Of a stretch of DNA of 11,280 nucleotides, positions 6,249-11,280 are shown in pieces. The position numbers were made by a program, and so were the translations under genes. How positions within the stretch are numbered: the first letter of the stretch is position 1; the number at the start of each line of letters is the position of its first letter. The notes under the pieces are model-generated. The model ran no database searches. It had not been told where the DNA came from and was given only the letters and a program-made list of their open reading frames with translations. Location: NCBI GenBank assembly GCA_964396265.1, contig CAYNEM010000031.1:1-11280 (forward strand), read 5' to 3'. The DNA is from EA-27 sp964396265 (lineage in GTDB: Archaea > Thermoplasmatota > Thermoplasmata > RBG-16-68-12 > EA-27).

Positions 6249-6836
6249 ATGCGTATGGAAAGCACCACGAATCTCCCGCCATCGTCCCCTTGGCGCTCGC
6301 TGAGCGAGAGCCAGGCAAGAAAGGTCGAGGCGATATCCGCCACCTTCCTGTCGCACTTGGATTTCATGACTGACCGTCGACTTCAGAAGGCGTACTACCT
6401 CGCGGAGGTATGGTCAATTGAGGAGAGGCTGGAACGGCTGAGTCAGGTTGATTTCGCGTCTTGGCACCACGGACCTTGGTCGCTCCATGTCCGGGAAGGT
6501 ACGGAGCGTTTGGAGTCGAGAGGAGCGGTCGAGAGAGTCCTCACGCTGGCCAACGATGGACTCGAGGTCGAGTTTCTGAAGGTGACGAGTCCCATCGAGT
6601 CTCCCGAACTTCGCCGCGAAGAAGCGGAATTCTTGGTCGACGTCTCAGCAGCGCTCAGGTTCATGAAGAGCGAGAAACTGACCCGTGTGGCCAAGGCCAC
6701 GACGCCCTTCCGACTTACCCCTCCGGAAGCCCGCATCGATCTCGACGCCTATCTCGAATCGCTCAAGCAGAGACATGCCAAACTTGTCAATTCGCCCAAG
6801 GTCGCCGCGCTGGTTGCGGAGGCGAAGGCAGCCTAG
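6249..6836 (+). CDS. Panacea/SocA-type (DUF4065) antitoxin
   Basis: A 195-residue cytoplasmic protein. Residues 40-78 carry the Panacea signature: MTDRRLQKAYYLAEVWSIE (the 'LqKllYla' helix) then VDFASWHHGPWS (the 'f.aW.yGPv' motif). The rest is helical and charged. In studied systems the Panacea domain (PanA) is an antitoxin that pairs with many unrelated toxins, and SocA in Caulobacter is a proteolytic adaptor for its toxin. Here the next gene, nine bases downstream, is a RelE/ParE-like toxin, so this is very likely the neutralising partner. The C-terminal 60 residues (TPPEARIDLDAYLESLKQRH onward) may contact the toxin. ATG 6249 fits the TATA-like box at 6222. ATG 6255 is the alternative. 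Confidence 0.85.
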   Translation: MRMESTTNLPPSSPWRSLSESQARKVEAISATFLSHLDFMTDRRLQKAYYLAEVWSIEERLERLSQVDFASWHHGPWSLHVREGTERLESRGAVERVLTLANDGLEVEFLKVTSPIESPELRREEAEFLVDVSAALRFMKSEKLTRVAKATTPFRLTPPEARIDLDAYLESLKQRHAKLVNSPKVAALVAEAKAA

Positions 6837-6845
6837 CGGCGATCG

Positions 6846-7121
6846 TTGGGGTGGGGTGTCGGTCTGGCTATCTACAGAGTGGACCACAGCAAGCAGTTCG
6901 ACAACGATGTTGTCACCCTCGTGAAGGATCCGGTCCAACGATCTCGGGTCCACCGTAGAATCAAGAAGCGCGGTATCAGCCCCGCCCATCATGGCTACCA
7001 TGCGGGCGAGATGTTGCGATGTAACTGGATCGCGGGCGTGGGAGATTGGGTCATCATCTATGAAATCCATGAGCAGGAAAAGTCGGTTCGGCTGTTACGT
7101 CTCGTGGAACTTCCGTCTTAG
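6846..7121 (+). CDS. RelE/ParE-superfamily toxin
   Basis: About 91 residues from TTG 6846. The protein starts YRVDHSKQFDNDVVTLVKD, followed by a helical hairpin, a strand with GEMLRCNWIAGVGDWVIIYEI and a last strand KSVRLLRLVEL. This is the two-helix plus curved-sheet pattern of RelE/ParE toxins, which cut ribosome-bound mRNA or block gyrase. The usual Arg of 'gdyRviY' is Val here, so the catalytic chemistry may differ or the protein may not be a nuclease. It follows the Panacea antitoxin gene in the same transcript. The start is uncertain: neither TTG 6846 nor the in-frame GTG 6879, just before Asp-His-Ser, has a good ribosome site. Confidence 0.75.
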   Translation: MGWGVGLAIYRVDHSKQFDNDVVTLVKDPVQRSRVHRRIKKRGISPAHHGYHAGEMLRCNWIAGVGDWVIIYEIHEQEKSVRLLRLVELPS

Positions 7122-7229
7122 GGAAGGGACTCGGGAGGCCTTTAGCCGGAGGAGCGTGAGGTGGTCCCGCCGTGCGCGACGGCCTGCGTCTCCTCTCGAA
7201 TCGCGCGTCCGACGTCGGAGACTGCGAAT

Positions 7230-7649
7230 TCACCGCCGCTCGAGGTCCAACGAGGCGGAGTTGATGCAGTACCGCAGCCCGGTCGGCGGCGGGCCGTCCG
7301 GGAAGACGTGCCCGAGGTGGGCGTCGCACGACGCGCACCGCACCTCCGTACGGACCACCACGAGCCCGCGGTCCTTGAGGAGCCTGAGGGCGTCCCCCGC
7401 CGCGGGCGAATGGAAGCTCGGCCACCCCGTGCCGGAGTCGAACTTCGCGTCGGAGTCGAAGAGGGCCGCGCGGCACACGACGCACCGGTACGTGCCGGGA
7501 TCCTTCGCCCTCCAGTACGCGCCCGTGAAGGCCGGCTCCGTGCCGCACTCGCACGTCACCCGATACTGCTCCGGCGTGAGCTTCGCGCGCAGCGCCTCCG
7601 GCGTCAGGCCGACGCGGGCCGGCGTCTCCGTCGCATGCTTCCGGGCCAT
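7230..7649 (-). CDS. msrB: Peptide-methionine (R)-S-oxide reductase MsrB
   Basis: A 139-residue enzyme of full family length. It reduces methionine-R-sulfoxide in oxidised proteins and acts in the cytoplasm. Visible family motifs in order: GTEPAFTGAYW (36-46), CVVC (56-59) and CASC (105-108) as the structural zinc site, KFDSGTGWPSF (69-79), HLGHVFPDGP (111-120) and RYCINSASL (126-134) with catalytic Cys128. The resolving cysteine that many MsrB proteins have in the 'SG-C-GWPSF' position is Thr74. Cys33 and Cys35 near the N-terminus might replace it. ATG 7649 is preceded by GCGGAG at a sensible distance. The gene is monocistronic, between two toxin-antitoxin modules, and has no clear link to them. 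The 108 bases between it and the RelE-like toxin show nothing notable. Confidence 0.95.
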   Translation of the reverse strand: MARKHATETPARVGLTPEALRAKLTPEQYRVTCECGTEPAFTGAYWRAKDPGTYRCVVCRAALFDSDAKFDSGTGWPSFHSPAAGDALRLLKDRGLVVVRTEVRCASCDAHLGHVFPDGPPPTGLRYCINSASLDLERR

Positions 7650-7806
7650 GGTCTCCGCGGGGTTCTACCCCCACGCGGCCCTTGAATCTTTGGTCCGGAG
7701 GGAGTACGGGGTCGTCGCCGACTGCGTTCTCTTGGAGAACATTGCGTCGTCCCCAGAGTGGTTCGCCCGCCTCACACCCCGAGGCGCCTCCGTCAGGGAG
7801 GGATAG
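7648..7806 (+). pseudogene. Possible fragment of a phosphotransferase-like protein
   Basis: The plus strand is open from ATG 7648 to TAG 7804-7806 (52 codons) with GC-rich third positions. ALESLVRREYGVVADCVLLE and WFARLTPRGASVREG vaguely recall the N-terminal lobe of aminoglycoside-phosphotransferase-like kinases, but the frame stops before any catalytic motif. It shares its first two bases with the divergent msrB start. It may be a remnant or a chance open frame; the family idea is weak. Confidence 0.25.
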
Positions 7807-7840
7807 TGGGCCGGATTCCTTCCCACCGGAATCGTCCCAC

Positions 7841-7848
7841 AAATTACA
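7841..7848 (+). promoter_or_regulatory. TATA-like box for the AbrB/PIN operon
   Basis: AAATTACA is centred about 31 bases before ATG 7876, predicting a transcript start near 7871 and a leader of only a few bases. The box is a poor match to the consensus. Confidence 0.35.
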
Positions 7849-7875
7849 TGTAGCACAAAGAGCCTTGAGCGGGCC

Positions 7876-8094
7876 ATGGAAGTCTCCCTGGACAAGAAGG
7901 GGCGGGTCACGATCCCGAAGGAACACCGCGAAGCGCTCGGCCTCGAGGAAGAGGACCGGCTCGCGCTCCGGCTCGAGCGGGGCGAGCTCCGCCTCCGGCC
8001 CGTGACCCGGGAACAGCTCAAGCTCCGCGCGCGCCGGAAGTGGGGCCGCGAGGCGTTCCCCTCCTCCCGGGAGGCCACGTTTGCCGACGAGTAA
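7876..8094 (+). CDS. AbrB/SpoVT-type antitoxin (VapB-like)
   Basis: A 72-residue protein. Residues 1-45 are the swapped-hairpin AbrB fold: MEVSLDKKGRVTIPKEHREA (with the KGRVTIPKE core), LGLEEEDRLALRLERGEL and RLRPV. The C-terminal tail (residues 46-72) is basic, then acidic, and probably wraps the toxin. Such proteins bind their own operator as dimers and block the partner PIN nuclease. The next gene begins within the last 14 bases of this one, so the two are translationally coupled. The predicted promoter lies about 30 bases upstream; autoregulation is expected from the family but no operator repeat is obvious. Confidence 0.9.
   Translation: MEVSLDKKGRVTIPKEHREALGLEEEDRLALRLERGELRLRPVTREQLKLRARRKWGREAFPSSREATFADE
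8069..8074 (+). promoter_or_regulatory. Shine-Dalgarno supporting the TTG start at 8081
   Basis: GGGAGG lies inside the antitoxin gene, six bases before TTG 8081, and supports that unusual start for the toxin. Confidence 0.6.
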
Positions 8095-8548
8095 ACTGAT
8101 CGACGTGAACGTCCTCGCGGTGTTCCTCGTGGAGGACCACCCCGGCCACCCGTACGTCGATCCCGTCGTTGCGGACGGATTAGCGGGGCTGTATCGCCTC
8201 CTCGTCCCCGACCACCTGCCCCTCCGGGCCCGCTGGGTCCTCACGACCCGCTGGGGGATCCCGAAGGCCGAGGCGGACCGGGCCATCGAGGACTTCCTCG
8301 AACATCGGCGCGTGCGGTACGTCGCCGCGACGCGAGGGACCCTCCGGAGGGCGTACGACCTCGCACGCCAGCTCCGGCACGACGTCTACGACACGTTCTA
8401 CCTCGCCTTGGGGCTGGACCATGGGGCGTCCGCGCTCCTCACGACGGATACCGACTTCCGTGCGTTGTGTCGGCCCGTCGGCTTGGCCTACGAGAACCCC
8501 GTCCCGCCGGCGGTCCTCGCGCGATTTGGAACCGGGAGGCGGGACTGA
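8081..8548 (+). CDS. PIN-domain toxin (VapC-like)
   Basis: A 155-residue protein and the partner of the AbrB-type antitoxin just upstream. PIN nucleases cut RNA (tRNA, rRNA or mRNA) with a metal held by a few acidic residues. Visible here: Asp8 in IDVNVLAVFL, Asp104 in VYDTFYLALGL, and Asp123/Asp125 in LLTTDTDF. The acidic residue normally found in the second helix (as in 'lEl.wvL') seems to be Arg49 in the stretch PLRARWVLTTRW. This may be usual for its subfamily or may weaken activity. TTG 8081 is chosen because it keeps Asp8 and follows a good ribosome site; the only later candidate, GTG, would remove Asp8. The gene ends 41 bases from the convergent nucleotidyltransferase gene. Confidence 0.9.
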   Translation: MPTSKLIDVNVLAVFLVEDHPGHPYVDPVVADGLAGLYRLLVPDHLPLRARWVLTTRWGIPKAEADRAIEDFLEHRRVRYVAATRGTLRRAYDLARQLRHDVYDTFYLALGLDHGASALLTTDTDFRALCRPVGLAYENPVPPAVLARFGTGRRD

Positions 8549-8589
8549 GGCTTCTCCCAGTTTCGAATACGGCCCCGCCCAGACCCCAC

Positions 8590-9483
8590 TCAATCCCCTC
8601 GCGGCGGGCGGCGGAGGCGCCTCTTGGATCGCGTCGTCTTCCTTCCGGACCGGACTCGCTTTCGAGTCGTCCCCTTCGTCAGCCGCTCGCGGAGTCGGCT
8701 GCCGCTCTCGTCCAGGATGTCTTCCCATGTCATGACCCCCTCCGTCGCCCGGAGCCGCTGGATCAGGCCCGTGAGGCTGGGATGGAGCCGCAGCTCTTCG
8801 AACCGGGTCCGGCCGTGCCGCGCGATCCTCGGGATCCCCCGCCGGGCCGAGGGCCCGAGCAGCCGGAGGGACGCCGCGAATCGGACGCGGAGCTCGAGGA
8901 TGTTGATCAGAGGCTCGTGGGCTGTGTCCGCAAGCAACTCGGACCGATGGAGGGCGTCCTGCTCGTCGAACAGGGCGATGACGCGGGCCTGGTCGGGTGG
9001 CGAGATCCTCAGGATCCCCCGCAGGTCGTCGAGGTCCGTCTCCCGGAGCGGATATGTCTTGAACAGGAAGATCGCGTCGCGGTCGGGCTGTACGAGCCGC
9101 AGCCGCCCGATCGGGAGGACGAGCGCCCGGGACAAGATCGCTTCCGTCATACGCCAGTTGTTCCACGTCGGTGCCCGCAGGTCGACCGCGGGAATCCGGC
9201 TGCTTGGATCCTCCATGCGGAGGTACACCTGGCGCGGGTTCGCCCGGAAGTCTCGGGTTAAGCGGTAGCCCTGCCTCTTGAGGGCTTTCGAGAACCGGTC
9301 GAGGTCCGTCCGGTCCCGGAACCCGAAGTCCACGTCCTTGGTCGAGGGCTTCAGGCCGAGGAGGGTCAGCGCCGTCCCTCCGTGGGCGATCGCCTCCGTG
9401 TCCGCGTCCAGTCCCGTCGCCGTCGTCGTGAGCCACGCGATGACGTCCGCCGCACGGACCATCGGGCTATGAGGTCCGGCCAT
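8590..9483 (-). CDS. AbiEii-like nucleotidyltransferase toxin
   Basis: A 297-residue protein. The nucleotidyltransferase core is at residues 34-53: HGGTALTLLG then STKDVDF, giving the Gly35-Gly36 loop and the Asp50-x-Asp52 metal pair. VDL at 100-102 supplies a likely third acid (Asp101). The following helical region and a very basic tail (KGTTRKRVRSGRKTTRSKRR, from about residue 270) complete the protein. In AbiEii and MenT toxins this fold transfers nucleotides to tRNA or another target and stops translation; the antitoxin is encoded just upstream. The size (about 300) and the operon order match AbiE. ATG 9483 is chosen because GGAGGAG (9488-9494, minus strand) lies just upstream; ATG 9462 is an alternative. 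It overlaps the regulator gene by 17 bases. Confidence 0.85.
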   Translation of the reverse strand: MAGPHSPMVRAADVIAWLTTTATGLDADTEAIAHGGTALTLLGLKPSTKDVDFGFRDRTDLDRFSKALKRQGYRLTRDFRANPRQVYLRMEDPSSRIPAVDLRAPTWNNWRMTEAILSRALVLPIGRLRLVQPDRDAIFLFKTYPLRETDLDDLRGILRISPPDQARVIALFDEQDALHRSELLADTAHEPLINILELRVRFAASLRLLGPSARRGIPRIARHGRTRFEELRLHPSLTGLIQRLRATEGVMTWEDILDESGSRLRERLTKGTTRKRVRSGRKTTRSKRRLRRPPRGD

Positions 9484-10246
9484 ATAGCTCCTCCATCTCC
9501 GCGATGGCTCGGAGGGCGACGGGATTCCTCACGTTCCATCGCTCCGCGAGGGCTTGGGTGGCGGCGTCGACGGGCCCCGATCCCCGGAGCATCGCCTCCC
9601 GCCGTGCCCTCGGTTCCATGGCGCGGAGCACGGAACGGGCCCCGACCGCCGCCGCCAGGAATCCCACGCGGTTCCCCGTTCGCATCCGTGCGGATTTCCG
9701 GACGAGGCGAGCGACCTCGATTCGCGCATCCTTGAGCAGGACGGCCGCAGCCGCGGCGAATCGTGGGTCCCCACTCTTCGCCGCCCAGGCGATGAGGGCC
9801 TCCGCGCAAGGGTACCGGCCGTCGGGCCCTTCGAGCGCGTCCGCGTACAGCTCGGCGTTTCGCTCCACGACGAGGTCGAACGGCTTCGCGAGCACGACGC
9901 GGTCGGCGAACAGGTCCGACCAGCCGAAGAACGGAATGCCCCAGAACGAGAAGGCGCGGACGGGGCCCCACGCGACGGACGCGCTTCGCTGGAGCCGGCG
10001 GAACAAGGCGAGCTCCCCCTGCCGGAGGTGCTGGAGGCCCGCCTCGGAGACCAGGTTCACGACCGGCGGCCGCCCCCGGCCGAACCGAGAGGCCGTCCTG
10101 CGCTCGATCCATCCGCTCGCCTCGAGTTCCCGCAGGTACCGGATGACCGTGTTCGGCGAGCGGCCGGTCCGGCGGATGACCTCGCCGGTCGAGAGGGTGC
10201 TCGAGGCGACCAGGGCGAGGAGTTCGATTTCCCGTTCGCGGTCCAT
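9467..10246 (-). CDS. Winged-helix regulator, likely AbiEi-like antitoxin
   Basis: A 259-residue cytoplasmic protein upstream of, and overlapping, the nucleotidyltransferase gene. Residues 5-70 form a winged helix: IELLALVASSTLSTGEVIRR, then TGRSPNTVIRYLREL as the recognition region, and a wing GRGRPPVVNLVSEAG. The larger C-terminal part is unrecognised; it has an aromatic segment (FSFWGIPFFGWSDLF) and Ala-rich helices. AbiEi antitoxins likewise join an N-terminal winged helix to a C-terminal antitoxin domain and repress their own operon, which is the reason for the proposed role. Assignment to AbiEi itself is inference from layout, not clear similarity. ATG 10246 has no ribosome site but fits a near-leaderless transcript from the box at 10276-10283. 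Confidence 0.8.
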   Translation of the reverse strand: MDREREIELLALVASSTLSTGEVIRRTGRSPNTVIRYLRELEASGWIERRTASRFGRGRPPVVNLVSEAGLQHLRQGELALFRRLQRSASVAWGPVRAFSFWGIPFFGWSDLFADRVVLAKPFDLVVERNAELYADALEGPDGRYPCAEALIAWAAKSGDPRFAAAAAVLLKDARIEVARLVRKSARMRTGNRVGFLAAAVGARSVLRAMEPRARREAMLRGSGPVDAATQALAERWNVRNPVALRAIAEMEELYGRTS

Positions 10247-10254
10247 TTTTTACA

Positions 10255-10273
10255 ATAGACTATAATCAATTAT
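10255..10273 (-). promoter_or_regulatory. Candidate autoregulatory operator
   Basis: Two overlapping inverted repeats lie between the TATA-like box and the start codon: ATAGACTAT (10255-10263) and ATAATCAATTAT (10262-10273, five-base arms around CA). A regulator bound here would block the transcript start near 10252. They are the only AT-rich palindromes in the region. Confidence 0.4.
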
Positions 10274-10275
10274 CC

Positions 10276-10283
10276 TACTTAAA
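10276..10283 (-). promoter_or_regulatory. TATA-like box for the AbiE-like operon
   Basis: On the minus strand this reads TTTAAGTA, a good archaeal TATA box. It predicts a transcript start near 10252 and a six-base leader before ATG 10246. Confidence 0.55.
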
Positions 10284-10332
10284 CCTTCAGCCCGCCACGG
10301 ACCACGGCGGTCGCGCGATGCAACAGGATACC

Positions 10333-10348
10333 TCCTTCCGCGGAAGGA
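10333..10348. repeat. Perfect 16-base palindrome upstream of the methyltransferase gene
   Basis: TCCTTCCGCGGAAGGA reads the same on both strands. It lies between the divergent AbiE-like operon and the methyltransferase gene, just before a weak TATA-like CTTTACC (10354-10360) that would give a start near ATG 10385. It is a candidate operator for a dimeric regulator. Confidence 0.45.
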
Positions 10349-10384
10349 ATCCTCTTTACCGGCGGGTGACTTCGGTCGTTTGGC

Positions 10385-11280
10385 ATGGGGAGCAGGAAGC
10401 CATCCGGAAAGAGAGCGTCTTCAAGGAAGGCAGGGACGCATCGGACCGGACGCATTCCCGGAACCAGCGACTCCTCAAGCCGGTACGCCCTCGATTCTCG
10501 CGATCTCAGGGAGCGGTCCGTCGGCTTCCTGACGGTCTGGATCGTGCACCTGGGCCGGCGGTACGGGCTCATCCAGACCCTGGCGGCGCAGGCCTCCCCG
10601 GTCACCGCGTCGCGCTTGGCGAGAATGTGCTCGCTCCACGAGCCCGCCGTCGCCACCTGGTGTGAGGCGGCCCGTTCCCACCGCATCCTGAAGCGCAACG
10701 GAGACGGCTACACCCTGCCCTCGCGGCTCCGTCCCCTCCTCGCGTTCGAGGACCACCTCGACTACCTCGCCGGCCAATTCTCGTATCTCGCACTGAGGAG
10801 CCTGGACTACGACGCCTTCGACGACCTGTTCCGGCAGGGAGTCGCGAGCGGTCGCGCGCCCCACATCGTCGAAGCATCCGCCGAGGCGACACGATGGGAC
10901 CACACGGCGTTCCTGAAGGTCGTCCTGCCCCGGGTTCCAAACCTGCGAAGGCTCCTGGGGACCGGCGCTCGCGTCCTGGACCTGGGGTGCGGCCGCGGGG
11001 AGTGGGACCTGCGGCTCGCGCTTCTCTTCCCGAGAAGCCGTTTCGTGGGCGTCGATCCGGATCGCCGCTCGATCTCCGCGGCGAGGGCCAAGGCCGAAAG
11101 ATCGGGCGTTGGCGATCGACTAATGTTCATGTGTCGAGCAGGCGAATCGATCCGCTCCCTCGGCGCCTTCGATGTCGTCCACCTGGGGGAAGTGCTCTCC
11201 GCCATCACCGCCAAGGCCGAGGTCTTGGGGAATTGCCTTCGAGCGCTCCTTCCGTCCGGCTACCTCGTGATCGCCGAAGG
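10385..11280 (+). CDS. Winged-helix/SAM-dependent methyltransferase fusion, 3' end outside the window
   Basis: The frame runs from ATG 10385 to the window edge (298 codons and two bases) without a stop. Residues 1-44 are basic and Ser-rich, probably disordered. Residues about 45-120 resemble a winged helix (VTASRLARMCSLHEPAVATW, then LKRNGDGYTLPSRLRPLL). After a helical linker comes the class I methyltransferase core: VLDLGCGRGEWD (motif I, 197-208), FVGVDPDRRSISAARAKAE with Asp224 binding the ribose of S-adenosylmethionine, and FDVVHLGEVL (262-271). This order recalls Rv2258c-type small-molecule or peptide methyltransferases, in which the N-terminal winged helix makes the dimer and does not bind DNA. 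The substrate is unknown. The frame has an in-frame stop at 10367-10369, so the start cannot be much earlier. Third codon positions are GC-rich throughout. Confidence 0.85.
   Translation, partial: MGSRKPSGKRASSRKAGTHRTGRIPGTSDSSSRYALDSRDLRERSVGFLTVWIVHLGRRYGLIQTLAAQASPVTASRLARMCSLHEPAVATWCEAARSHRILKRNGDGYTLPSRLRPLLAFEDHLDYLAGQFSYLALRSLDYDAFDDLFRQGVASGRAPHIVEASAEATRWDHTAFLKVVLPRVPNLRRLLGTGARVLDLGCGRGEWDLRLALLFPRSRFVGVDPDRRSISAARAKAERSGVGDRLMFMCRAGESIRSLGAFDVVHLGEVLSAITAKAEVLGNCLRALLPSGYLVIAE

Noticed and set aside
7054..8286. 410-codon open frame on the minus strand
   Set aside because: It runs antisense through the AbrB and PIN genes and in another frame of msrB, and its product is Arg/Pro/Gly-rich as expected for a shadow frame in GC-rich DNA.
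8180..9436. 418-codon open frame on the minus strand
   Set aside because: It shadows the PIN and nucleotidyltransferase genes; the translation is low-complexity Pro/Arg/Gly with no domain.
1..11280. CRISPR array, insertion sequence, rRNA or tRNA
   Set aside because: No regularly spaced direct repeats, no transposase-like protein and no tRNA-like T-loop with acceptor pairing were seen on either strand by eye.

Overview
The window reads as GC-rich archaeal chromosome. Several starts (828, 3907, 4718 minus, 6249, 7876, 10246 minus) have an AT-rich TATA-like octamer roughly 30-45 bases upstream, leaving little or no 5' leader, as archaeal TBP/TFB promoters do. The gene types fit too: an ArsR-like winged-helix regulator, an AbrB/PIN toxin-antitoxin pair and a nucleotidyltransferase toxin-antitoxin pair. 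An uncultured Thermoplasmatota-like lineage is possible, but no phylogenetic marker is present, so this is inference. No rRNA, tRNA, CRISPR array or transposase was found.

Left part (1-2077). A decayed small gene (about 195-718) resembles a restriction-endonuclease-fold protein and appears spread over two frames with an extra stop. Next is a membrane-anchored collagen-like protein (828-1415). Convergent to it is an HNH endonuclease gene (1475-1864, minus) whose coding continues upstream in frame and is cut by an amber codon.

Middle (2131-6205). A 531-residue protein joins a winged-helix-like N-terminus, a large unrecognised middle and a C-terminal RNase III domain that lacks two of its four catalytic acids. 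Then come an ArsR-like regulator, a convergent unknown gene, a two-helix membrane protein, and fragments that look like the end of a nucleotidyltransferase and a decayed minus-strand gene.

Right part (6249-11280). Three toxin-antitoxin modules sit close together: a Panacea/SocA-type antitoxin with a RelE/ParE-like toxin (6249-7121), an AbrB-type antitoxin with a PIN toxin (7876-8548), and an AbiE-like pair on the minus strand made of a winged-helix regulator and an AbiEii-like nucleotidyltransferase (8590-10246). A methionine sulfoxide reductase B gene lies among them. A winged-helix/SAM methyltransferase fusion is divergent from the AbiE-like operon and runs off the right edge. Together the modules, orphan nuclease remnants and interrupted reading frames suggest a defence/toxin-antitoxin accessory region undergoing turnover.
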